Assembly: GCF_001421415.1 (NCBI RefSeq)
Contig: NZ_LMKH01000023.1
Span: 320,725 to 384,724 of the forward strand
Length of the DNA: 64,000 bases
Direction: 5' to 3'
DNA from: Sphingomonas sp. Leaf208
Lineage (GTDB): Bacteria; Pseudomonadota; Alphaproteobacteria; Sphingomonadales; Sphingomonadaceae
The notes under the pieces are model-generated. The model did not search any database, was not told the DNA's origin, and saw nothing but the letters and a program-made list of their open reading frames with translations. Every line of letters starts with the position of its first letter. Position 1 is the first letter of the stretch. Of this stretch, positions 36,699 to 46,130 are shown in pieces. Position numbers and translations under genes: made by a program.

Positions 36699-39600
36699 TT
36701 ACTTGATCGCGACGCGAATCGAGAAGGTGAAGCGGCGATCGTTGATGAACCAGTTGCGAGGCCGCGTCAGCAGGTCGTCGTTGATCACGTACGACGTCCG
36801 CGTGATCGAGTTCGTCAGGTTCACGCCCTGGAAGCCCATCCGCACCGCCGGCGTGATTGCGTAGAAGACCGACGCGTCGAGCTGCCCGTATGACTCCGCA
36901 TAGACCGGCGCGAACGGCGTGATCGCATCGCGGATCGTCAACAGGTTCCGTGACCGCCAGTTATACGCAGCGCGCAGTTCCAGGCCATTGCGCTGATAGA
37001 ACGGCCCGATGTTGAACTGGTACTTCGACAACCCCTGCAACGGCAGTTTCCCGGTATCCACAGAGGAGATGAAGCCCGCCGCGATGTTCGGATCGTTCGG
37101 GTCCAGCTGTTGTTGCGACACACCCGTCGAGTGCACATAGGTGAAGTTGGCCGAAAGCCCGAGGCCGCCGAGCACCGACGGCAGGAAGCCGTACGTCTGT
37201 TGATAGCCGACCTCGAACCCGCGCACCTTGCCCGTATCCGCCGAGTTTAGCGGCGTGGTGACGATCGCATCGAACGTCGAGCCATTGTTGGTGAACGACA
37301 GGCGCTGTGTCCCGACCGACTGCACACCGTACAGGTTCTTCGCGAACGCCGAGAAGGTCAGTTGACCTACGCTTGAGAAATACCATTCCGCAGTCAGATC
37401 GTAATTGTCGGCACGGACCGGCTTGAGGTTCGGGTTGCCGACGTCGAAGATCGCCACCGGACCGCCGTTGAATAAGATCGTCTGATCGCTGGTCGTCAGG
37501 CCGACATTGTAGAACGACCGGGTCTGGCCAAAATCGGGCGGTGCTACGCTCTTGTTGAACGCGGCACGGAACTGGAGACCTCCGCCAACCGCCAGCTTCA
37601 CGTTGAAGCTGGGCAGGAAGTAGTCATAGGTCAGCTTGGCGTTGTTGGGCACGAGATTGCCGTTCTGGAACGCTGCGGCCGCCGCCCGTGTTGCGTCCGG
37701 CAAGGCGCAGAACCGCGAGATCGCGGTGCCGTCCGTGGGCGCAACGCAATTGAACGACTGGTTCGGGAACGAGAAGAAACCCGACGAGACGCGCCGCGTC
37801 TTGGTATACCGCACGCCGACGTTGCCGCTGAGGTTCCACCCGTTCGACAGGTCGTTGCCAAAGCGGACTTCGGCATAGGCGGCGTTGTTGCGCTCGCTCA
37901 CCGGATTGACCTCGCCCGGTAGGAAAGGCGTCCCGGCGATCGCACCCGTACGCTGGGCAAGTGGCACCCAACCATCGGCGCCCGAATTGGTCGACGTGAA
38001 GTTGCGCCATTCGCGTCCGATCTGGCTGATCTGCTGGACCGCGGCGCTGTAATCCTGAAGCTGGCTGCCTGGATAAAATACACGGCCACCGTTGGACGCG
38101 TCATTGGCCTGCCCACGGAAGAAATTGTCGTAGGTGAAGGCCTGTTGCGGCCCCAGCGCACCCGCGTCGCGCGTCGTCGGATTGCCATCGATCGGGCGGT
38201 CGAACCACACCGGTCCGCCGGTCGATCCCGGTGCGGTCGTGCTGCCATCGCCGCCGCCCCAGATCTCGCTCAACACGCCCCAGTTATACGCCGTCGACCG
38301 CGCTTCGTTCTGGCGATCGGAGAAGCGATAGCCGGCGCGGATCGACGTCAGCCAGCTCTCTTCCGGGAACGAATAGTCCAGATCGATGCGCGCGGCGTCT
38401 TCGTTACCCTTGCTGTCCTCGATATGGTCCATCGCAGACCGGTAGAAGTTGTTATACGGGTCTGCGTAGCTCGGATGCGCCGCATTCTGGTAGTTGTTGG
38501 CGCCGTTGGTGACGGGAATGAAGTTCACATAGGCCGGGTCGCTGCCGTTCAATCGAATGTCGGCATTCTGGTAGGTCGTCCCCCATACGGTAAGATCCGT
38601 AACGTTAACCTTCGACCAGACGTGCTGGTAGTCGACGGTTACGCCCAGACGAGTCGTCGGCTGCCACTTGAAGTTGAAGCTGGCGTCGTTGGTGATGTAA
38701 CGTGCCGTGTTGCCGCGCGCGATGTTGTTGCTCTGCAAGCCATTGGTCGGCGTACGCATGTCGCCACCCTGATCGGCGCGATAGCCGTTCGGACCGGTGA
38801 TGAGGCCACTGGTGAACGCATTGTCGTCGTCATAAGCGAAGCTGGTCCCCGGAAACGGCTGCGAATCGCCCGCTGCCAGCACGTTGTCGGTCGCGACTTC
38901 GATCGAGTTCTCGGTCCACGCCTCGCGCGAATCCGACCGCAGGAACTGCGCAGTCGCCGTCATCTTCTCGTCGTTGCTGCGCCACTGGCCAGCGGCCGAA
39001 TAGCCGTACCGCGTACGGTTGAATTCCTGGCTGCGGATCGCCGCGCCGCGGGGCACGTACACGGTCGTCCCCACATTCGGGACGTTGTTCGCGCCAAGCG
39101 GCTGCAACAGGTCACCCGATGCCGTCAGGACGCGCTGACCCCAGTTCGAGATCTGCACACTGTCCGCGCGCGAGCGAACCTGAGACCGCACGAAGCTGCC
39201 GAGCAGGCCGAATTGGCCGATACCGGTGTGCCAGCGATCGCTGGCAAGGACTGAGACGGTCGGCGCCGACTTCTTGACGAAATCGCCGTAGTTGTTTTCG
39301 AGCGTGCCGCCGAGCGTCAAGCCCGTCGAATCGAACGGCAGGCGAGTTCGCAGATTGACCGTGCCGGCAATGCCCCCCTCGATCATGTCCGCCGACGGGC
39401 TCTTGAACACGTCGACGCCGCCGAGCAGTTCCGACGGCACGTCGGCGAACGACAGGCCACGACCGTTATTCGCACTGAACGAATCGCGTCCGTTGATCTC
39501 GGACCGTGTGTAGGTCAGGCCGCGCACGACCACGCCCGACCCTTCGGTCGAGAAATGATCCGGGTCGACGCCGGCCGAGAAGTGGCTGATCGACACGCCG

Positions 39601-40067
39601 GGAACGCGCTGCAATGCTTCGGTGACCGAACGGTCCGGCAGTGCACCGATATCCTCGGCCGAAATCGAGTCTACGACGACTTCTGAATTCTTCTTGATCG
39701 CCTGCGCGCTCTGCAGGCTGCGACGAATGCCGGTGACCACGATGTCCTGGTTGGCGGCCTCGTCCTGAGGGGTCGCAGTCGACTGCTCGGCCTGCGTCGG
39801 CACGGCGCCACCCGACGGAACCTGCGCGTTTGCGGAGGGCTGTGCCTGCCCGGACGAGGAGGCGCCGACGCTCGCCGCTGCAGCCCGATCTGAAGGTGCG
39901 GTACGGCCGAGCGCCGCCGGGGTCGGCGTGCTCTGTGAAGGAAGGGTGCCTGCTTGCTGGGCATGCAGCACCTGCGGTGCCGCGGCCAGGCACAGCGCGA
40001 TCAACGATGCCCCGCCTTTCAGCGCACCAATACGAGTCGACGCAACTAAGATATTCGCAGTGGCCAT
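36699..40067 (-). CDS. TonB-dependent outer-membrane receptor
   Basis: 1122 residues. A signal peptide (GGASLIALCLAAAPQVLHAQ) precedes a 60-80-residue low-complexity Ser/Ala/Gln/Pro segment, a TonB box-like DIVVTGIRRSLQ, a plug domain (SAEDIGALPDRSVTEALQRV, GLTYTRSEINGRD, SFADVPSELLGGVDVFK) and a long beta-barrel ending INDRRFTFSIRVAIK. It belongs to the large TBDR group of sphingomonads and Caulobacter that imports glycans or other nutrients; specificity unknown. ATG 40067 has AAGGGG 12-13 bases upstream; ATG 40079 is possible. A LacI-type palindrome lies at 40090-40101 immediately upstream. Divergent from the halogenase operon. Confidence 0.94.
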   Translation of the reverse strand: MATANILVASTRIGALKGGASLIALCLAAAPQVLHAQQAGTLPSQSTPTPAALGRTAPSDRAAAASVGASSSGQAQPSANAQVPSGGAVPTQAEQSTATPQDEAANQDIVVTGIRRSLQSAQAIKKNSEVVVDSISAEDIGALPDRSVTEALQRVPGVSISHFSAGVDPDHFSTEGSGVVVRGLTYTRSEINGRDSFSANNGRGLSFADVPSELLGGVDVFKSPSADMIEGGIAGTVNLRTRLPFDSTGLTLGGTLENNYGDFVKKSAPTVSVLASDRWHTGIGQFGLLGSFVRSQVRSRADSVQISNWGQRVLTASGDLLQPLGANNVPNVGTTVYVPRGAAIRSQEFNRTRYGYSAAGQWRSNDEKMTATAQFLRSDSREAWTENSIEVATDNVLAAGDSQPFPGTSFAYDDDNAFTSGLITGPNGYRADQGGDMRTPTNGLQSNNIARGNTARYITNDASFNFKWQPTTRLGVTVDYQHVWSKVNVTDLTVWGTTYQNADIRLNGSDPAYVNFIPVTNGANNYQNAAHPSYADPYNNFYRSAMDHIEDSKGNEDAARIDLDYSFPEESWLTSIRAGYRFSDRQNEARSTAYNWGVLSEIWGGGDGSTTAPGSTGGPVWFDRPIDGNPTTRDAGALGPQQAFTYDNFFRGQANDASNGGRVFYPGSQLQDYSAAVQQISQIGREWRNFTSTNSGADGWVPLAQRTGAIAGTPFLPGEVNPVSERNNAAYAEVRFGNDLSNGWNLSGNVGVRYTKTRRVSSGFFSFPNQSFNCVAPTDGTAISRFCALPDATRAAAAAFQNGNLVPNNAKLTYDYFLPSFNVKLAVGGGLQFRAAFNKSVAPPDFGQTRSFYNVGLTTSDQTILFNGGPVAIFDVGNPNLKPVRADNYDLTAEWYFSSVGQLTFSAFAKNLYGVQSVGTQRLSFTNNGSTFDAIVTTPLNSADTGKVRGFEVGYQQTYGFLPSVLGGLGLSANFTYVHSTGVSQQQLDPNDPNIAAGFISSVDTGKLPLQGLSKYQFNIGPFYQRNGLELRAAYNWRSRNLLTIRDAITPFAPVYAESYGQLDASVFYAITPAVRMGFQGVNLTNSITRTSYVINDDLLTRPRNWFINDRRFTFSIRVAIK

Positions 40068-40089
40068 GACGTTCTGCATCCCCTTTATA

Positions 40090-40101
40090 GATAGCGCTAT
40101 C
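40090..40101. promoter_or_regulatory. LacI-type operator candidate
   Basis: Perfect palindrome GATAGCGCTATC with the central GCGC typical of LacI/GalR-family operators. It starts 22 bases upstream of the chosen TonB-receptor ATG (40067) and lies 131 bases upstream of the first halogenase ATG (40233). Binding there would block transcription of the receptor gene. No LacI gene is in the window. Confidence 0.65.
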
Positions 40102-40232
40102 ATTCTTTGGCGCGCTTTATCTGTTGGGCGAGGTAGCGTCATCCGAATGTAACAGCTACATAAAAGGTTAAGAACGCTTGGAAATGAGCAAGTCGTGTCT
40201 TTGATACAACACAGAGGGGATGAGGTTTGGCG

Positions 40233-41735
40233 ATGGGTGCCCGGATGCAAGTGGTAATCGTTGGTGGCGGTACCGCTGGTTGGATGACCGCGGCAACATT
40301 GGCCATGAGTTTCGCCGGCCGGCTTGCCGACGTAACCCTGATCGAGTCCGAAGAGATCGGCACAGTCGGCGTCGGCGAAGCGACGGTTCCTCACATCCGA
40401 TTCTTTAATCAAAGATTGGGTATCGACGAAGCCGACTTTATTCGTCGTACAAATGCGACGTACAAGCTTGGCATCGAATTTCGCGATTGGGGCCGTATCG
40501 GCGACAGCTACACCCATCCCTTTGGCGATTTCGGGCACGACATCGATGGCCTGCCTTTCCACCAGTATTGGGCCCACGCGTCGCGCGGTGACACTGACGG
40601 CTTACCGACGCTGGAAGACTGCTCGCTGCCGATCGTCGCCGCACGGGACAATCGTTTTACGCCGCCGCTCGAGGACCAGCGCTCGATCAGGTCGACCTAT
40701 TCCTACGCCTATCAGTTCGATGCGACGCTCTACGCGGCCTATCTACGGGACTATGCCGAGGCGCGCGGGGTCGTCCGGATCGAAGGACGCGTCGATGCGG
40801 TCGAGCAGAGCGCGGGCAGTATAGAAGCCGTTCGCCTTGCCGATGGTCGGAGGATCGCGGGTGACCTGTTCATCGACTGTTCCGGCTTTCGCGCACTCCT
40901 GATCGATGGCGCACTCAAGGTTAAATATGAGGATTGGTCGCACTGGTTGCCGTGCGATGCCGCATGGGCCGTTCCGACCGCCAATGCCGGCGCATTGACG
41001 CCGTACACCCGGGCAACCGCGCGTGAAGCAGGATGGCAATGGCGCATCCCGCTGCAGCATCGAACGGGGAATGGCCATGTCTTCTCGACACGGTTCACCG
41101 ACCCGGAAACCGCACGTGCGGTGTTGATGGATAACCTGGAGGGTGAGGCGCTTGCCGAACCGCGCATGCTGCGCTTTCGGACGGGCCGGCGAGACCTACA
41201 ATGGGTTGGGAATTGCGTCGCGATCGGCTTGTCCGCGGGGTTTCTCGAACCACTCGAATCGACGAGTATCCACCTGATCCAGCTTGCGATCGGCAAGCTC
41301 ATCGAACTGTTCCCATCGGGTGGAGTGTTCGATCCCGCCGATGCGGCGGAATTCAACCGCGCGATGGCGCTCGAATATGACCGGGTCCGTGACTTCCTGG
41401 TGCTGCACTACTGTGCCACGGAACGCGACGATACGCCGTTCTGGCGCTACATGCGAACCATGACCCTGCCCTCGTCGCTGACCGAGAAGATCGCCGAATT
41501 CCGCGAGCGGGGCATCGTCGCATCCTATCGAGAGGGCATGTTCCTGCCGGCGAGTTGGCTTGCCGTCTATTACGGCCAACGCATCATGCCGGACCGCGTG
41601 AATCCGCTGATAGCGGATATGCCGATGGCGACGTCGCACGCTCATGTCGCCAAGGTCGCCGCCGCCTGTGCGAGTGCAGCCAAGACAATGCCGTTGCACG
41701 AAGACTATATAGCACGAATCAAGGCCGCGGCATGA
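40233..41735 (+). CDS. flavin-dependent tryptophan-halogenase family protein (copy 1)
   Basis: 500 residues. FAD-binding VVIVGGGTAGWMTAATL, then ESEEIGTVGVGEATVPHI. Catalytic-type Lys78 lies in NATYKLGIEF (equivalent to Lys79 of PrnA/RebH). The family motif GWxWxIP is present as GWQWRIP at 267-273, and a Glu342 in EPLESTSIH matches the second catalytic Glu. The core is therefore intact. Relatives next to TonB receptors, such as BrvH of Brevundimonas, halogenate indole-like substrates with preference for bromide; substrate here unknown. A reductase partner is not nearby. ATG 40233 has GAGG seven bases upstream. First gene of a four-gene chain. Confidence 0.9.
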   Translation: MGARMQVVIVGGGTAGWMTAATLAMSFAGRLADVTLIESEEIGTVGVGEATVPHIRFFNQRLGIDEADFIRRTNATYKLGIEFRDWGRIGDSYTHPFGDFGHDIDGLPFHQYWAHASRGDTDGLPTLEDCSLPIVAARDNRFTPPLEDQRSIRSTYSYAYQFDATLYAAYLRDYAEARGVVRIEGRVDAVEQSAGSIEAVRLADGRRIAGDLFIDCSGFRALLIDGALKVKYEDWSHWLPCDAAWAVPTANAGALTPYTRATAREAGWQWRIPLQHRTGNGHVFSTRFTDPETARAVLMDNLEGEALAEPRMLRFRTGRRDLQWVGNCVAIGLSAGFLEPLESTSIHLIQLAIGKLIELFPSGGVFDPADAAEFNRAMALEYDRVRDFLVLHYCATERDDTPFWRYMRTMTLPSSLTEKIAEFRERGIVASYREGMFLPASWLAVYYGQRIMPDRVNPLIADMPMATSHAHVAKVAAACASAAKTMPLHEDYIARIKAAA

Positions 41736-43132
41736 GCCAGACCGTCGCAATCCTCGGCGCAAATCTATGCGGCTGGATGGCCGCCGCGGCGCTCGCCCGT
41801 CGCCTGCCTCGTGAACGCTACAGAATAGTTGTGATCGACGATGGCACGACGAGCGACGGAATCGGCGATTTTGCGCCGGTAATCGCGGTGCCGCCGGCGC
41901 TTGGCGGGTTTCACGCCGATCTCGGTATCAAGCCGGCGGCACTTGTCCGCGCAACCTGCGGAGGCCATGCGCTCGGGGTCGCTTTCGGTGGCTGGCGCAA
42001 GGACGGTGCCGCGGCGTTCCTGTCGTACGGCGAAACGGGCGCGCCGCTTCAGGGTATTGCGTTCCACCAGCTTGCCGGCCGGCTGCGCAAGGACGGGATC
42101 CATGTCCGTCTGGCCGACTATGCCCTGTCTGCCGTTGCCGCACAGTCCGGCCGGTTCGCTCTCGACGCCCCGATCGCGCATGCGTTGCATCTGCCAGTCG
42201 AACGCTACACCGCGGTGCTACGCGCGGCCGCGCTCAACTTCGGTGCCTCGTGCGCGAACACACCGTTTGCCCACGCGCAGATCGACGCAAGCGGCATCGT
42301 CGAGACGCTGAAAATGGCGGACGGCACCGATATCGCACCGCTGCTAGTGCTAGACTGTTCCGGCAGCAGCGCGCGCATCGCGAGCCGGACGGCGCCGGCA
42401 TTCGAGGATTGGTCGGCTTGGCTGCCGTGTGACCGAACGCATACGCAAACGGTGTCAGCAGCGGGCGCACCGCCACCCTATACGCAAGTCGATGCGCAGG
42501 GTTCGGGCTGGACCGCAACCTGGCCGCTCGGTGGCGCCGACGTGCGCTTGACCTGCGCCGCGGGTGGCGAGGGCACGCCGTTCCGCGCCGGTCGCCGCGT
42601 CGAGGCGTGGCGCGGCAACTGCATTGCCCTCGGCGCCGCTGCCGGTCTCATCGAGCCACTGCACCCAACCGCGCTGACCGTGCTGCTGCGGTCGCTGGCG
42701 CAACTCATCCAACTCTGGCCCGCTGAACGGCGAGCGCCTGTCGAAGCCAAGGCGTTCAATCGATTTACGGCAAACGCCATGACGGGCGCCCGCAACTTCA
42801 TCATCGCACAGAAGGCCGCAGGCCGTGGCGTGGGTGCATCCAGAGACGAGCCCGGCGACATGATGCTTCCCGATGCCGTCGAGGCGAAACGTACTCTGTT
42901 TGCTGCGCGCGGACGTCTGCCGATGTTCGACGACGAACCGTTCGAAGAGGAGGACTGGGCCGCGATGTTCGACGCGATGGGCCAAGTGCCACGGCGGTAC
43001 GACGCGCGCGCCGATACGTTACCCCTGGCAACGATCCAGCAGCATTTTGCCGATCATCGAGCGCGGATCATCGCGCAGGTCCGTGCGCTTCCGCCTTACG
43101 CGCACGCCATGGCCGAACTGGCTGCCGCATGA
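41732..43132 (+). CDS. degenerate tryptophan-halogenase-like protein (copy 2)
   Basis: 466 residues, overall alignable to its neighbours (shared LVLDCSGSSAR, EDWSAWLPCDRT and AEDKGN-type blocks) but with the catalytic signatures replaced. The FAD loop reads ILGANLCGWMA rather than VGGGTAGWM. At the Lys position the sequence is GGHALGVAF, so Lys is replaced by Ala80. The GWxWxIP motif is GWTATWP (259-265), losing the second Trp and Ile. The EPLESTSI motif is EPLHPTAL, so Glu becomes His311. No frameshift or early stop, so it is a kept gene. A non-halogenating, structural or different flavin role is likely. ATG 41732 overlaps copy 1 by four bases. Confidence 0.88.
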   Translation: MSQTVAILGANLCGWMAAAALARRLPRERYRIVVIDDGTTSDGIGDFAPVIAVPPALGGFHADLGIKPAALVRATCGGHALGVAFGGWRKDGAAAFLSYGETGAPLQGIAFHQLAGRLRKDGIHVRLADYALSAVAAQSGRFALDAPIAHALHLPVERYTAVLRAAALNFGASCANTPFAHAQIDASGIVETLKMADGTDIAPLLVLDCSGSSARIASRTAPAFEDWSAWLPCDRTHTQTVSAAGAPPPYTQVDAQGSGWTATWPLGGADVRLTCAAGGEGTPFRAGRRVEAWRGNCIALGAAAGLIEPLHPTALTVLLRSLAQLIQLWPAERRAPVEAKAFNRFTANAMTGARNFIIAQKAAGRGVGASRDEPGDMMLPDAVEAKRTLFAARGRLPMFDDEPFEEEDWAAMFDAMGQVPRRYDARADTLPLATIQQHFADHRARIIAQVRALPPYAHAMAELAAA

Positions 43133-44646
43133 CGCTGGATTCACCTATCCGTCGCATCGTCATCGTCGGCGGCGGCACCGCGGGCTGGATGGCGGCCGCC
43201 GCGCTGGCACGACTGATCCCGACGGGCGCCAGCGTGACCCTGATCGAGTCCGATACGATCGGCACCGTCGGTGTCGGCGAAGCGACTATCCCGCCGATCC
43301 GGGCCTTCAACGCGATGCTCGGCATCGACGAAGCGGCGTTTCTGGCGGCGACGGCAGGCAGCTTCAAGCTCGGCATCGAGTTCGTCGACTGGGGTGCGAT
43401 CGGCGAACGCTATCTCCACCCGTTTGGCGGGTTCGGCTTCGATATTGAGGGCGTCCGCTTCCACCAACATTGGCGACGTCGCCGAGCCGCAGGCGTGGTC
43501 GAGGACATCGACGCCTACTCGCTGTGCGCGGTTGCCGCGCGGGCCGGGCGGTTCGCACCCCCCTCGCCCGACCCGGCATCGATATTGTCGCAGATGGCGC
43601 ATGCCTATCATTTCGATGCCGGCCTCTATGCCCGATTCCTGCGAGGTCGTGCGGAACGCGACGGCGTCACGAGGATCGAGGGCGAGATCGGCGATGTCGC
43701 GCTTGACGGCGATACCGGGCACGTCCGTCATGTCACGCTCGCCGGCGACCGCCGGATCGAAGGCGACCTGTTCCTCGACTGCTCGGGCTTCCGCGGTTTG
43801 CTGATCGAGCAGGCACTCGGTGCCGGTTACGAGGACTGGACGCGCTGGTTGCCCTGCGACCGCGCCGTCGCGATGCCGACCGCCAATATCGGCACCGCGA
43901 TCACGCCGTACACCCGCTCGACCGCGCGCGAAGCCGGATGGCAATGGCGCATTCCGCTGCAACACCGCACCGGCAACGGCTATGTCTACAGCAGCGCGCA
44001 TTGCTCGGACGACGAGGCCGCCGCGACCTTGCTCGACGGCGTCGATGGGCCGCCGCTTGCCGACCCTCGCGTTCTTCGCTTCACAGCCGGGCGGCGCCGA
44101 AAACAATGGATAGGCAACGTCGTCGCGCTTGGCCTCGCCTCCGGCTTCACCGAGCCGCTCGAATCGACCAGTATTCATATGGTGCAGACTGGTATCTCGA
44201 AGCTGCTGGCGTTGTTCCCCGACCAGGGTTTCTCGCCGGTCGAGATCGATACCTATAATCGTCTCGCCGAGACGCAGTTTGACCAGGTTCGCGACTTTCT
44301 CGTGCTTCACTATCATGCGACCCGCCGGACCGACTCTCCGTTCTGGCGCGAGGCCGGAGCGCGGGCGATTCCAGATAGTCTCGCCGAGAAGATTGCCCTG
44401 TGGCGACGTCGCGGACGGCTGTTCCGATGGGAGGACGATCTGTTCGCCGAAGCAAGCTGGGTCGCAGTGTTGCTGGGGCAAGGCATCGTTCCCGAGGGCT
44501 GGGACCGTCTTGCCGATACGGTCGACGCGCGCGACGTAGACGCACGGTTTGATCGGTTGCGCGTGATGTTCGCCGACGCCGCAGCCCGGATGCCGCACCA
44601 CGAAGACTATCTCGCCCGAACCAGCCCGGCACGCGTGCGCGCATGA
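43129..44646 (+). CDS. flavin-dependent tryptophan-halogenase family protein (copy 3)
   Basis: 505 residues. FAD motif IVGGGTAGWMAAAAL, ESDTIGTVGVGEATIPPI, catalytic-type Lys80 in AGSFKLGIEF, GWQWRIP at 270-276 and Glu345 in EPLESTSIH all intact. Closest in-window relatives are copies 1 and 4. The start overlaps the copy 2 stop by four bases (ATGA), and its stop overlaps copy 4 in the same way, so the four are translated from one message. Confidence 0.92.
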   Translation: MTLDSPIRRIVIVGGGTAGWMAAAALARLIPTGASVTLIESDTIGTVGVGEATIPPIRAFNAMLGIDEAAFLAATAGSFKLGIEFVDWGAIGERYLHPFGGFGFDIEGVRFHQHWRRRRAAGVVEDIDAYSLCAVAARAGRFAPPSPDPASILSQMAHAYHFDAGLYARFLRGRAERDGVTRIEGEIGDVALDGDTGHVRHVTLAGDRRIEGDLFLDCSGFRGLLIEQALGAGYEDWTRWLPCDRAVAMPTANIGTAITPYTRSTAREAGWQWRIPLQHRTGNGYVYSSAHCSDDEAAATLLDGVDGPPLADPRVLRFTAGRRRKQWIGNVVALGLASGFTEPLESTSIHMVQTGISKLLALFPDQGFSPVEIDTYNRLAETQFDQVRDFLVLHYHATRRTDSPFWREAGARAIPDSLAEKIALWRRRGRLFRWEDDLFAEASWVAVLLGQGIVPEGWDRLADTVDARDVDARFDRLRVMFADAAARMPHHEDYLARTSPARVRA

Positions 44647-46130
44647 CCGACGCTCTACGATCGGTAACGATTGTCGGTGGCGGTACTGCGGGATGGATGG
44701 CGGCGGTCGCGTTCGGACGGCTGCTTGGTCCCGCCGGCACGCGCGTGACGCTGATCGAGTCGGACGACATCGCCACGGTCGGCGTGGGCGAAGCGACGAT
44801 CCCGCCGATCCGTACCTTCCACGCGATGCTCGGGATCGACGAGGATGCCTTCCTCCGCGCGACCGGCGGCAGCTACAAGCTCGGCATCCGCTTCGAAGGC
44901 TGGACGCGTCCGGATGAGTCCTATGTCCATCCGTTCGGCCAGACCGGTACCGACATCGCCGGCGTGCCGTTCGCGGCGCAATGGTTGCGTGCGCTCCAGG
45001 CAGGCGCAGCAGCCCCACTGGCCGCCTATTCGCTCGAGGCATGCGCAGCGGAGGCCGGCCGTTTCTCGCGGCCGATCGCAAATGGAAACTCACCCCTGTC
45101 GCGGATCGGCTATGCCTATCATTTCGACGCCGGGCGCTATGCGGCATTCCTGCGCACGCAGGCCGAGGCATACGGCGTCGTCCGCCACGAAGGGCTGGTC
45201 GAACGCGTCGAGCGCGGCCCGGCGGGTATCGCGGCCGTCCATCTCGCAGACGGTAGCCGCATCGCAGGCGACCTGTTCCTCGACTGCTCCGGCTTTCGCG
45301 CACTTTTGATCGAAGGCGCAATGGAGGCAGGATGGACCGACTGGTCCGAATGGCTCCCTTGCGACCGCGCCGTCGCAGTACCCTCGGTTGCCGACGCCGC
45401 ACCGCTGCCGCTCACCCGGGCGATCGCCGAGCGTGCCGGCTGGCGCTGGCGTATCCCGTTGCAGCACCGCACCGGCAACGGCCATGTCTTCTCGAGCCGC
45501 CACATGAGCGAGGACGAGGCGACTGCGACCTTGTTGGCCGGGTTGCACGGCGAGGCGCTGGCCGAACCTCGCGTGATCCGCTTCGCAACGGGCCATCGCA
45601 ATCGCTTCTGGAGCGGCAACTGCATCGCCCTGGGGCTGTCCGCGGGATTCATGGAGCCCCTTGAATCCACCAGCATTCATCTGGTGCAAAGCGGATTGCA
45701 GCATCTGCTCAGGATGTTGCCGACGGGCGCCCCTCCCGCCCCGGCATTGGTCGAGCGCTACAACCGCATCATGACCGCGGAATATACTCGCATCCGAGAC
45801 TTCCTCGTCGCACATTACCATTTGAATGCGCGCGCAGAACCCTTCTGGCGCGACCGCGCAGCAGCAGCGATCCCGGAAGGCTTGGCCGAAAAGCTTGCAT
45901 TGTTTCGCGCCGGCGGCCGCATCTTTCGAGAGGCCGACGAACTGTTCAATGAAACTAGCTGGCTCGCTGTGTTGACCGGACAGAACGCCCCGGTCTCAGG
46001 CTACGATCCGATCTGCGACGGCATACCGATCGAGACCGCCGCCAATCGGTTGGCTCAGATCGAACGCGTAGTCGCTACTTCACTGACGCATATGCCATCC
46101 CATGCCCATGCGCTCGCCAGGTTGGCGTAA
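44643..46130 (+). CDS. flavin-dependent tryptophan-halogenase family protein (copy 4)
   Basis: 495 residues. FAD motif IVGGGTAGWMAAVAF, ESDDIATVGVGEATIPPI, catalytic-type Lys79 in GGSYKLGIRF, GWRWRIP at 266-272 and Glu341 in EPLESTSIH are intact. More divergent than copies 1 and 3 in its middle portion (GLVERVERGPAGIAAV). Last gene of the operon; a weak 6-bp hairpin (46305-46319) lies between it and the convergent oxygenase gene. Confidence 0.92.
   Translation: MTDALRSVTIVGGGTAGWMAAVAFGRLLGPAGTRVTLIESDDIATVGVGEATIPPIRTFHAMLGIDEDAFLRATGGSYKLGIRFEGWTRPDESYVHPFGQTGTDIAGVPFAAQWLRALQAGAAAPLAAYSLEACAAEAGRFSRPIANGNSPLSRIGYAYHFDAGRYAAFLRTQAEAYGVVRHEGLVERVERGPAGIAAVHLADGSRIAGDLFLDCSGFRALLIEGAMEAGWTDWSEWLPCDRAVAVPSVADAAPLPLTRAIAERAGWRWRIPLQHRTGNGHVFSSRHMSEDEATATLLAGLHGEALAEPRVIRFATGHRNRFWSGNCIALGLSAGFMEPLESTSIHLVQSGLQHLLRMLPTGAPPAPALVERYNRIMTAEYTRIRDFLVAHYHLNARAEPFWRDRAAAAIPEGLAEKLALFRAGGRIFREADELFNETSWLAVLTGQNAPVSGYDPICDGIPIETAANRLAQIERVVATSLTHMPSHAHALARLA

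Noticed and set aside
40103..40577. Extension of the TonB receptor frame upstream of 40079
   Set aside because: It runs through the intergenic region and overlaps the first halogenase gene; there is no ribosome site and the signal peptide is only correctly placed from 40067 or 40079.
41732..43132. Copy 2 of the halogenases as a pseudogene
   Set aside because: No stop codon or frameshift; the start and stop are coupled with neighbours, so it is annotated as a coding gene with lost catalytic residues.
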